A DNA stretch of 33,213 nucleotides, taken from Gemmata sp. (GTDB lineage Bacteria > Planctomycetota > Planctomycetia > Gemmatales > Gemmataceae). The stretch is from the NCBI GenBank assembly GCA_022843445.1, contig JALHNS010000029.1, forward strand, positions 1-33,213, in the 5' to 3' direction. The position numbers and the translations under genes were made by a program. Below the pieces are notes generated by a model. That model saw nothing but the letters and a program-made list of their open reading frames with translations, ran no database searches and was not told the DNA's origin. Below, piece after piece: positions 14,436 to 23,100 of this stretch. Position 1 is the first letter of the stretch, and each line of letters begins with the position of its first letter.

Positions 14436-17400
14436 CTACTTCAACACTTCCAACTTCAGTTCCTTGAACCGCACTTCGAGCGGGCCGCCGCTGTGCAGTT
14501 GCAGCCCGATCACCCCGCGGCGCGCGAGCTTGTCGTCTTCGTAGTCGGTGGCGAGGTTGCCGTTGATCCAGATGCGCACCCGCGAGCCGACCGCTTCCAC
14601 GACGTAGTCGTTCCACTCGTCGGGCTTCACGAACTTCTCGCCGCCCTCCTTCGCCAAGAGGCCGCGGCCCTCTTCTTCGTACAGCTTGCCCCACCAGCCC
14701 GCGCCGATGTCGGCCTGCGGGCCGCGCATCTCGCCGTTGGGCAGCGGCACGCTGCGGAACTGAATGCCGCTGTTCTCCTTGTTCGGCGACAGTTTCACCT
14801 TCAGCGACAGCTTGAAGTTCTCCACCGCGAGTTGCGACACGAGGAACGTGTTGCGCTTCAGGCCGGTCGCGGACTTGCCGACGATCTCGCCACCGTCCAC
14901 CCTCCACAGGTCTTTCTCGCCGTCCCAACCGGTGAGGTCTTTCGTGTTGAAGAACTCCTTCGCGTTCTCCGCGGTGGCGAGCGCCGGCACTTGCGCTTGT
15001 GTTTGCAGGTACGCGATCAGCGACCGGAACTCGTGCGCGTTCACCTGCTTCAAGATGTCGTCGGGCATCATGGAGAGGTCCGACGCCTTGCGGCTCGACA
15101 CGTCCGCGACCGGGATGCTGAGCACTTCGCGGTCGGTTTGAACCGTGAGCACGCCGTTCGCCTCGCCCTTGATGATGCCGACGATGTTGCGGTCGTCGGT
15201 CGTCACGATGCGCGTGGCCGCGTACTCCTTCGGAATCACCGCGTTCGGGTCGAGCACGTTCTCCAACAGGTAATCGATGCTCGCCCGGTTCGCGCCGGTG
15301 ATCTCCGGCCCGACCTTCCCGCCGACGCCGTAGAGCGTGTGGCAGTTCAGACACGTTTTGGCGAACACGGTGCGGCCGAGGTTCACGTCGCCCGGCGGCG
15401 CGGTGCTCGCGGAGAGTTGCTTCTTCATCGCCGCGATTAGCTTCTTCTTCTCTTCCGGCGATTCGCGCACGATGCCCCACAACTCCGCGATCTGCTTATC
15501 GAGCGCGGCATCGCCGTAGCCGCGAAGCTGACGCACGATTTCGGCCGGTACATCGGTGCTCGGAATCACTTTCGCCGCGACCGCCGCCATGAGTTCCTTC
15601 GCGTAGCTCGCGCGAGCGGCCAGCGTGCCGAGCGCGTCGCGCTTCTCGGCGAGCGTGAAGTTGGCGTATTGCAGGAAGATGGCCGCAGGAGTCTTCGCGT
15701 CGTCGAACGCCGCGAGCGCGCGAAGTGCGGCCCCGCGCATCTCCTTGTCCGCGAGCGCGGCTTGCAGCAGCGGGGCGGTTTCGGCGTCCTTCGCATCCAC
15801 CAGCGCCGCGAGCGCCGAGAGGCGCGCCGCGGAATCGGCCTTCGCGTCGCTCAGCACGTTGCGCAGCGTGGCTAGCGCCTTCGTGTCGCCGAACACCGCC
15901 GCGAGGCCGAGCGCCTGCTGGCGAACCGCGGCGTCCGGCGATTTGCTCAGCGCCTCGAACGCCTTGCCCCACCCGATGGGCGTGCGCAGCGCGCGCTTGC
16001 CCTTCGCGGCTTCTTGCAGCCCGCGGAAGTACGCGGTGCGCTGCGCTTCGCTCGTCGCGGTAGGGATACTCTGTGCGAGCAGGTCGAGCGCTTCGTTCGT
16101 GCCCAGCGCGCCGACGCGCCGGGCCATCAGTGGCAGCAGTTGTTGGATCGGCGACCCGGCCGCGAGCTTGAGCGCGTCGGCCGTGTTCGTCTCAGCCATC
16201 GGTTCGAGCGCGTACCAGTACAGGTGCGGCAGGTTGAAGTCCGCCGCGTCTTCGGCGTGCGCGATGATGCGCTCGAGCAGCGTCCAGCGACTGTGCGGCG
16301 GGAACCGCATCGCGGCCGAGGCGAGCGCGCGGCGCACCACCTTCGATTTCTCGTTCTTCGCCAACTCCTCGAAGTTCCCGGCGGTGACGCGGAAGGCGTT
16401 CGCGGGCGCGTCGCGGAAGGCGTCGACGCTGAGCTGAATCGCCCACGCGCGGATTTGCTCGTCCTTGCTCGCGAGAGCGTCTTCGAGTTCCTTCCTGCCG
16501 AACGCCCCGGTCGCGTGCAGCGCCCACAGCGCGCGCAACCGCACGTGTGCATCCTTGTGTTCCTTCGTCATGCTCCGCAGCGCGTTCCACGTCTTCACCA
16601 TCTCGTCGGTGGGCACGCCGGGAATCGGAACCGCGAACCGCTCTTGCAGCACGCGCCGCGCGGTGCGCGCGTACCAGTCGTTCTCGTGCTCTTGCAGCTT
16701 CACGAGTTCGAGCATGCCCAACTTCGACAGATCGACGCCCTTCACCGGCTTCGCGTTCTCGTGCGAAATCTTGTAGATGCGGCCGTTGGTGCGGTCCCAC
16801 TTCTCCGGCTCGCGCAGGTGGCAGATTTGCTTGTCGTACCAGTCGATGAGGTAGGCGTTGCCGTCCGGCCCGCTGCGGAGCGCCACCGGGATCGCCCAGC
16901 GGTCGTGCGTCAGCAGGAAGTCCGGGTTGCGGTCGGCGAAGTAGCCGCTCCCGTTCTGCGCGATCACGTCCACGTTGATGCGGTGGCCGTGCAGGTTGCC
17001 CATGAACAGCTTGCCGTGATACTCCTTCGGCCACGCGCCGCCCTGATAGCACATCAGCCCGCAGTGCGCGTGCCCGCCGCCGGCGCTGTCGCTGCGCCCG
17101 TTCCCGCTGTGCGGGGTCGCGCCCACATAGTGCCGGTGCAGCGCGATCGTCCCGATTTCCGTGTAGGTGTACGGGTTGAAGTCAGTGGCCGCTTGGCGCT
17201 GGTACCGCGCGCCCTGAATGATGTGCCACATGTGCGGGATGACACACGCTTCGATGAAGAAATCGCCGTTCGCGTTGTAGTCCAAGCCCCACGGGTTGCT
17301 CGTGCCGCGCGCGAACACCTCGAACGTGTGCTTGGTGGGGTGGTAGCGCCAGATGCCCGCGTTGATGCGCTGGCGCTCCGCGTCCGGCGCGCCCGGCTTG

Positions 17401-18509
17401 CCGACGTTCGAGTGCGTGAACACACCGTGGCACCCGTACAGCCAACCGTCCGGCCCCCAGACGAACGAGTTCAGCGTTTCGTGCGTGTCTTGATAGCCCC
17501 AACCGTCGAGCAGAATCTTCGGCTCGCCGGCTTTGTCGGTCTTGTCGTCGTGTGGGATGAACAGCAGGTACGGCGCGGCCCCGACCCACACGCCGCCGAA
17601 CCCGACCTCGATACCAGACACGAGGTTCAGCCCCTCGAAGAACACCGTGCGCTTGTCGAACTTCCCGTCGCCGTCCGCGTCTTCGAAGATCAGAATTTTG
17701 TCACCGAGTTTCCCGCCGGGAATCACCGGCCCCGGGTGCGGGTTGCGCTGCGGGTACGTGTACGCTTCCACCACCCACAGCCGGCCGCGGTGGTCGAGCG
17801 CCATGGCGATCGGTTGGTGAACGTCCGGTTCGCCCGCGAACAGCGACACCGAGAACCCCGGCGGCACGGTCATCGCCTTCGCCGCTTCTTCGGGCTTCAA
17901 CCCGGCGTGCTTGTAGGTGTCGGCCGGCGGGGGCGGTTCCACCTTCGGCCGCGCCGGGAAGTTCGGCTTCGCGGTGTGGAACCGGAAGTCGTCGAAGTTG
18001 ACGTGTCCCCAGTGCCCGGTGTGCTTGTCCACGACGCGGACGAAGATTTCCTTGTCCTTGTGCTTCGTGAGATCGACCACGACGCGCGCCATGTCTTCGG
18101 TTTCGAGACCGGCGGCGCGGTAAATCACCTCAGTGCCGCACACGATTTCGACGCACGTTTCGGTCGCGTGCGGCCCGCCGCCGACGAGGAAGCTCGCCCA
18201 CGGGTGCGTGACCTTGAACGCGGCGCTCGTGAGCGTGCCCACCGGCTTGTCTTGGAGCTTCTCGTAGCCGCCGATCCAGTATTGGCCCTGATGCCGGCTC
18301 TGCATGTCGCCGCGGCGCGCCTTCACCGCGTCGCCCTTGATGGGCTGTCCTTTGAAGGCGTCGCCGGTGAGTGTCCAGTCTTTGAGCGTACCGGTTTCGA
18401 AGTCGAGGTTCAGCGGCTTACCGTCCGCGCCGACCGGCAGCACGCCGGGATCGGCCGCGGGCGGCTGCGCCGGCGCGATCAGCGCGAGCGCGAGGAGCAG
18501 CGAGTTCAT
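14436..18509 (-). CDS. PVC-type heme-binding CxxCH protein with N-terminal jelly-roll and C-terminal DUF1080
   Basis: A 1357-residue secreted multidomain protein. Order: signal peptide (1-18); an N-terminal carbohydrate-binding-like beta-sandwich (about 30-190) with LNLDFETGTLKDW and GHWGHVNFDDFRFH; a TIGR02604-type beta-propeller (about 205-600) with PPGFSVSLFAGEPDVHQPIA and FVWGPDGWLYGCHGVFTHSN; HEAT-like helices (about 620-1010); a cytochrome c module with CLNCH at C1053/C1056/H1057 and GVGGKVGPEITGANR; then DUF1080 (about 1178-1357, 3-keto-disaccharide hydrolase/lectin fold) with NKENSGIQFRS and WNDYVVEAVGSRVRIWING. It is probably a periplasmic enzyme that binds and oxidises carbohydrate; the reaction is unproven. 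GGAG 6 nt before the ATG at 18509 supports the start. It is divergent from the methyltransferase gene, with a gap of only 46 bp. Confidence 0.93.
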   Translation of the reverse strand: MNSLLLALALIAPAQPPAADPGVLPVGADGKPLNLDFETGTLKDWTLTGDAFKGQPIKGDAVKARRGDMQSRHQGQYWIGGYEKLQDKPVGTLTSAAFKVTHPWASFLVGGGPHATETCVEIVCGTEVIYRAAGLETEDMARVVVDLTKHKDKEIFVRVVDKHTGHWGHVNFDDFRFHTAKPNFPARPKVEPPPPADTYKHAGLKPEEAAKAMTVPPGFSVSLFAGEPDVHQPIAMALDHRGRLWVVEAYTYPQRNPHPGPVIPGGKLGDKILIFEDADGDGKFDKRTVFFEGLNLVSGIEVGFGGVWVGAAPYLLFIPHDDKTDKAGEPKILLDGWGYQDTHETLNSFVWGPDGWLYGCHGVFTHSNVGKPGAPDAERQRINAGIWRYHPTKHTFEVFARGTSNPWGLDYNANGDFFIEACVIPHMWHIIQGARYQRQAATDFNPYTYTEIGTIALHRHYVGATPHSGNGRSDSAGGGHAHCGLMCYQGGAWPKEYHGKLFMGNLHGHRINVDVIAQNGSGYFADRNPDFLLTHDRWAIPVALRSGPDGNAYLIDWYDKQICHLREPEKWDRTNGRIYKISHENAKPVKGVDLSKLGMLELVKLQEHENDWYARTARRVLQERFAVPIPGVPTDEMVKTWNALRSMTKEHKDAHVRLRALWALHATGAFGRKELEDALASKDEQIRAWAIQLSVDAFRDAPANAFRVTAGNFEELAKNEKSKVVRRALASAAMRFPPHSRWTLLERIIAHAEDAADFNLPHLYWYALEPMAETNTADALKLAAGSPIQQLLPLMARRVGALGTNEALDLLAQSIPTATSEAQRTAYFRGLQEAAKGKRALRTPIGWGKAFEALSKSPDAAVRQQALGLAAVFGDTKALATLRNVLSDAKADSAARLSALAALVDAKDAETAPLLQAALADKEMRGAALRALAAFDDAKTPAAIFLQYANFTLAEKRDALGTLAARASYAKELMAAVAAKVIPSTDVPAEIVRQLRGYGDAALDKQIAELWGIVRESPEEKKKLIAAMKKQLSASTAPPGDVNLGRTVFAKTCLNCHTLYGVGGKVGPEITGANRASIDYLLENVLDPNAVIPKEYAATRIVTTDDRNIVGIIKGEANGVLTVQTDREVLSIPVADVSSRKASDLSMMPDDILKQVNAHEFRSLIAYLQTQAQVPALATAENAKEFFNTKDLTGWDGEKDLWRVDGGEIVGKSATGLKRNTFLVSQLAVENFKLSLKVKLSPNKENSGIQFRSVPLPNGEMRGPQADIGAGWWGKLYEEEGRGLLAKEGGEKFVKPDEWNDYVVEAVGSRVRIWINGNLATDYEDDKLARRGVIGLQLHSGGPLEVRFKELKLEVLK

Positions 18510-18543
18510 GCGAGGCTCCGGGGAGAGGGCTCACGGATTCCGC

Positions 18544-18549
18544 TAAACT
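18544..18549 (+). promoter_or_regulatory. Candidate -10 box for a leaderless transcript
   Basis: TAAACT ends 6 nt before the methyltransferase ATG at 18556, which would place transcription start at or next to the A of the start codon. No ribosome site lies before that ATG and no good -35 box was found. The call is weak. Confidence 0.3.
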
Positions 18550-18555
18550 ATCCGA

Positions 18556-19593
18556 ATGAAGAACGTCAACCAACTGTTCGCCACGGTCGCGCACCGGGTG
18601 AAGCCGCCGGTGCTGATCGCGCTCGGCCCGCCGTGGCCGGTCGCGAACATCGTGAAGATGCTCGGGCTGCCCGAAACCGAAATCACCTGCGCGCAGTTCG
18701 ACCTGCACCAGACCGACCGCGTGAAGGAGTGCCTAGCGGAAGTCGGCGCGGCGGCCGAGACGGTCACGGTGCCGGACATCTGGGATTTGCCCAAGCGCTA
18801 CAACACGGTGATCTTCCCCGCGACCGCGCACGCCGACCGCGAAGTGAAACTCGACGTCGTGGAACAGGGCTACCACACGCTGCTGCAAGGCGGCACCTTC
18901 CTCACGCTCTCCGAGTACGAGAAGGACAGCCAGTTCGCCAAACTGCACAAGAAGATCTTCGGGAAGTGCGGCGAGACGCCGTCCAGCGAATTGGGCATGG
19001 CGTTCTTCAGCACGAAGACCGACGACGAGACCGAGCGCCGCCGACACGAGGTGACGTTCCACGCGAAGATCGGCGAGGGCGCGCCGATGGAGTTCGTGTC
19101 GCGCCCGGGCACGTTCAGTTACGGCCGGTTCGACGCCGGTTCGCGCGCGATGATGGAAGTGGCGGAGATTCGCGCCGGCGACGGCGTGCTCGACCTCGGC
19201 TGCGGGTGCGGCGCGGTGGGGTGCTTGGCGAGCCAGAAGTCTGGGCCGCTCGGCAAGATCACGTTCATCGATAGCAGCTTAAGGGCGATGGCGCTCGCGG
19301 AGCTGAACGCCGAGAAGAACGGCGTGAAGAACACGCGGTTCGTGCGCGCGACGCGCCTCGAAGGGCTGGGCGCGAACGCCTTCAACGTGATTCTGGCGAA
19401 CCCGCCGTACTACGCGAAGGCGGAGATCACGCGCCTGTTCATCGAAGGCGCGCGCGAGCTGCTGAAACCCGGCGGGCGGTACTACATCGTCACGAAGATG
19501 CCGACCGCCGTGATGCCGCTCATCTTCGACATCTTCGGCGACTGCTCGGTGATCGAGAACCGCGGCTACGCGGTCGTGGTGTCGGAGGTGTAA
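18556..19593 (+). CDS. Class I SAM-dependent methyltransferase, RsmC/RlmG-like
   Basis: A 345-residue protein with two halves, as in the RsmC family. The N-terminal half (1-165) looks like a degenerate Rossmann domain without a SAM motif. The C-terminal half is catalytic: VLDLGCGCGAVGCLASQKSG is motif I for SAM binding, and NPPYYAKAEITRLFIEGARE carries the NPPY motif used by enzymes that methylate exocyclic amino groups of nucleotides. The TFSYGRFDAGSRAMME lead-in also fits the MTS/RsmC family. It most likely modifies a guanine of rRNA (16S or 23S) in the cytoplasm, but which base cannot be told. There is no ribosome site before the ATG; a -10-like TAAACT lies 6 nt upstream. A strong hairpin with T4 follows the stop codon. 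Confidence 0.85.
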   Translation: MKNVNQLFATVAHRVKPPVLIALGPPWPVANIVKMLGLPETEITCAQFDLHQTDRVKECLAEVGAAAETVTVPDIWDLPKRYNTVIFPATAHADREVKLDVVEQGYHTLLQGGTFLTLSEYEKDSQFAKLHKKIFGKCGETPSSELGMAFFSTKTDDETERRRHEVTFHAKIGEGAPMEFVSRPGTFSYGRFDAGSRAMMEVAEIRAGDGVLDLGCGCGAVGCLASQKSGPLGKITFIDSSLRAMALAELNAEKNGVKNTRFVRATRLEGLGANAFNVILANPPYYAKAEITRLFIEGARELLKPGGRYYIVTKMPTAVMPLIFDIFGDCSVIENRGYAVVVSEV

Positions 19594-19605
19594 TGTCTGC
19601 TCTGT

Positions 19606-19677
19606 GGCGAGCGGCACACGTGAGTGTGCCGGTTGTTTTCAGCGCACCGGCACGCTCACGCGTGCCGCTCGCCTTTT
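19606..19677 (+). terminator. Hairpin terminator in convergent junction (family C palindrome)
   Basis: A 28-bp inverted repeat (19606-19633 and 19646-19673) with 26 matches and a 12-nt loop is followed by TTTT at 19674-19677. It lies 13 nt after the methyltransferase stop and ends at the stop of the convergent Gdx gene. On the plus strand it looks like an intrinsic terminator with a short U-tract. On the minus strand there is no T-run. Confidence 0.7.
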
Positions 19678-20003
19678 CACTCCGCGTCGGGCGAAACGAC
19701 CTTCAGCCCGATGATGCAGCCGATTAGCCCCACCAAGAACGCCACGCGCCAGAACGTCGCGGGGTCTTTGAACCACACGATGCCGATGGCGGCAGTGCCG
19801 AACGCGCCGATACCGGTCCACACGGCGTATGCGGTACCGAGCGGAATCTTGCGTGCCGCGAGCGTGAGCAGCGCGAAGCTGACAATGGAGAGCAGCACGA
19901 ACGCCGCAGCCCACCCGCGGTGCTTGAGGCCGTCGGACAGCTTGAGGCAGGTGGTGAACCCGCACTCGCACAACCCCGCGAGAACCAGCAACAGCCAGTG
20001 CAT
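19677..20003 (-). CDS. gdx: Small multidrug resistance family exporter, Gdx/SugE type
   Basis: A 108-residue protein with four membrane helices, the usual SMR length. The ATG at 20003 is chosen over an upstream frame extension (to 20060) because GGAG lies 8 nt before it and MHWLLLVLAGLCECGFTTCL gives a proper first helix containing the essential glutamate (E13). The segment IPLGTAYAVWTGIGAFGTAA is the conserved region of the Gdx (guanidinium exporter) subgroup, rather than of the broad-drug EmrE subgroup. SMR proteins act as antiparallel dimers in the inner membrane and exchange substrate for protons. A single gene suggests a homodimer. I see no guanidine riboswitch upstream. Confidence 0.85.
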   Translation of the reverse strand: MHWLLLVLAGLCECGFTTCLKLSDGLKHRGWAAAFVLLSIVSFALLTLAARKIPLGTAYAVWTGIGAFGTAAIGIVWFKDPATFWRVAFLVGLIGCIIGLKVVSPDAE

Positions 20004-20124
20004 GTGAAGCGCTCCGCGACCGCGATACCCGATCATGGTACGCGGCCCGCGGATCACCACAACGAACGCACGGCCCCGCCCGCCTTGCGCGCGAATTCAT
20101 ACCCGCCAATCGCCCCACTTTCCC

Positions 20125-20154
20125 TTGCCAACGCCCGGCAGCGCGCTGTGTTAT
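20125..20154 (+). promoter_or_regulatory. Candidate sigma-70-like promoter for the A2M gene
   Basis: TTGCCA (20125-20130) and TGTTAT (20149-20154) are separated by 18 bp, in the divergent gap 38 nt upstream of the macroglobulin ATG at 20192. An alternative -10, TTATAC, starts 2 nt later with 20-bp spacing. The match is moderate only. Confidence 0.35.
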
Positions 20155-20191
20155 ACCCCTGCCTGTGGGCGCAACGCAAAGGGGTGACTTC

Positions 20192-23100
20192 ATGCGGTCG
20201 GTACGCACTCTCTCCCGCGGGCTGGCGGTCCTAACCGCCGGCCTGCTGAGCGTTTCACTCGTAGCGGCGCTCGCGCACACGCCAACCGAAAAGCCCGCGG
20301 CCGAACCGCGAGTTGGGGCCGCGAAGCCGCTGCCCGTCGTCCCGCTCTTCGCCAAAACCGCGCCCGCGAGCAACCCCACCGAACTCGTGCTGCTGCCGGA
20401 CGAATCCGGCGTCCGCGGGTGGGTCGCCGGCGCGAAGAGCTACGCCGGTGCGAAGGTGGTCGCCAAAGCCGGGAAAGCCGAACACACCGCGACCGTTGGC
20501 GACGACAACACCTTCGCCGTGCCGCTCACGAGCGCGAAGGCGCAAGCGGTCGAAGTGAGCGTGAGCGTGGCGCAGGCGAAGCCGCTCACCGCGCGTACCA
20601 GCATTCCCGCGAAGGCCGACAAGGACCGCCGCGTCGCGTTCGTCATCGCCGACCGCTCCGCGTACCGCCCCGGCCACACACTGAAGTTCGCCGCGTACGT
20701 TCACGACACCCGCGACGGTATCGCGTTCAAGCCGGTGCCGAACACCGAGTTCACCGTTGACGTGACGAGCGAAACCCGCGGCACGCGCGCCGCGCGGCTG
20801 AAACTGCGCACCGACGCCGAAGGGCGCATCGCCGGGCAGTACACGTTCACCGACGCGGACAGCCTCGACCACTACCAAATCGCGATTCAGGGCGCGGAGC
20901 CGAGCGGGTTCGCGCGCGTGCTCCTCGGCGAGTACCGCAAGACGAAAGTCGGCGTGAAGCTGAAGGGCGAAGTGAAGGACGGCAAACTCGTGCTCACCTT
21001 CGACGCCCGCGACTACCTCGACCGCCCCATCAAGGGCACGAGCGCGACGTGGAGCGCGACCGTCACCAAGGAAGCGGACGTGGCGAAGCTCGCGCTCGAC
21101 CCGCAAGCGTTCGTCGCGCACGAGGGCGGCCCGCCGTCGGTGGACGACTTCAACGCTCTGCCGGACGACGAGCGGTTGCTGACGCTGGCGCACGGCGTCT
21201 CGGCTTCGAGCTTCGCCGGGTTCGGCGCGCGCACGGTCGCCACCCGCGAGGGCAAAACCGCGTTCGGCCCGAACGACGCGCCGACCGTGACGCTCGATCT
21301 GTGGCCGGAGTGGACGAAGGGCCAACACACCGTCACCGTGAGCGGCACGTTCCTCGACGAAACCGGCCGCGAGAATCGCACGAGCGGCACGTTCTCGCTC
21401 ACCCCCGCGGGCGCGAAGGCCGTTCGCGTGAGCGCGCCGAAGGAACTGTACACCACCGGCGAGAAGGTCGCCGTTTCGCTCACGCCGGTCGGCCTCGACG
21501 CGAAGGACGCGCCGAACACGACGCTGCTTCTGGTGCGGCTCGAATCGAACCCGGCGTCGCCGTGGATCACACCGCAGTTCAACTACGGGGAGGTTGACCC
21601 CGACGATCCCGACCCGTCGCTACCAGACAACACGCGACTCCCGGCGCTCGGCGCGCCGAAGAAACCGGTTCCGACCGAAGCGCAAAGCTGGAAAGCGCAA
21701 CCGGTGTTCGACCCGGTGAAGCGCGTGATTTCGACCGCAGTGCCGGTGACGAACAACGCGGCCGAAGTGACGCTGCGCCAACCGGGCGCGTACAAGTTGC
21801 TCGCGGTCACGCGCCTCGCCGACGGCACCACGCTTCAGCACGAAACGGGCATCGTGTGTCGCGCGCCGGCGAAGCAACCCGGCCTCGCGCTCCAACTCGA
21901 CGCGCGCGAATTGCCCGCCGGCGGGCGACTCAGCGGCAGCGTTCACACGCGGTTCGCCGGTGCGAAGTTGCTGCTGGTGCTGCGCGACGCGGGCGGCGCG
22001 AAACTGACGCGCGCGCTCACCGCGGGCGCGGACGGCGTCGCGCGATTCGATGAGGCGCTGCCCCCGAATCTGAGCTACGGCTGTGCGGTGACGGCGCACT
22101 ATGTGGAAGCCGCGGCGACCGTTCACAGCGACATGCGCGAAGTGTTCGTGATTCCCACCGACCGCACGCTGACGGTTTCGACGAGCACCCCGGACACCGT
22201 CGGCCCGGGCGCGGAGGTGAAACTCAACTTCGCCGTGAACCGGCAAGAAGAAGTCGATCTAGTGGTGTCGGTGTTCGACGAATCGCTGATGGGCGTTTCG
22301 GGCGACCTGTCGAAGGCGATCCGCGACTTCTACCTCGGCGACGCTCGCGGCCACAACCGCGGCGCCCGCGACCTGACCGCGGCCCGGTTCGGCGTCGTGA
22401 CCGTCGCGGACCTCGTGAAGAAGGGCGAAGAACTGCTGAAAGACCAGCAAGCGATGGCCCGCGAGCCGGCTCTGAAGCCGCAACTCACCGCGCTGAGCGA
22501 GAACTGGCGCAAGGGCGAACTGACCCCGCCCGATGTGGTCGCTCTCGTGCGCCTCGCCGGGTTCGAGGTGTACTTGGCGCAATACTTCCACCCGAACATG
22601 GGCGTGATGTGGAAGGTGCCGAAGGGCGCGCGGCTCGCCGACCTGCTGCGTCGCGACGGCCTCGGTAACGACGGCGACGAAAAGACGCGACACTACATCT
22701 CCGCGACCGTGATCGACAACGTGGTGCTGCTCGGCCTTGCCGACCGCAACGGCGTCGATCCGTGGGCCATGCACCGCGGCAACTTCGGGTACGGCCAGTT
22801 CGGCGCGTGCGGCTTCAGTTGCACCGGCTTCGGCGGCAACTTCGGGTTCGGCGCACCACGCGGCTTTGGCGGTTGGCAGTTCGGCGGTTTCGGAAGCGGC
22901 TTCGGCGGTATTGGCGGGTTCGCCGGCGGGTTCGCCGGCGGCTTCGGAGGCGGCGCGCTGGGCGGTGGCTTGCCGCCGAGCGTCGCGGGGTTCCAAGGCA
23001 GTTTCTCGCACCCCGGCGGGAACGGGCTGTTCTCCGCGCCGCTCGGCGGCGTGCCGGGCGCGGTGAGCGCCGGCGGGCCGCTGCCGGGTCTCGGCATCAG

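Noticed and set aside
16014..19274. Open frame of 1086 codons on the plus strand
   Set aside because: Antisense to the PVC/DUF1080 gene and running into the methyltransferase gene in another frame; composition is Arg/Val/His-rich without motifs.
20004..20191. Guanidine riboswitch upstream of the SMR gene
   Set aside because: No matching loop pairs or conserved boxes could be found by eye.
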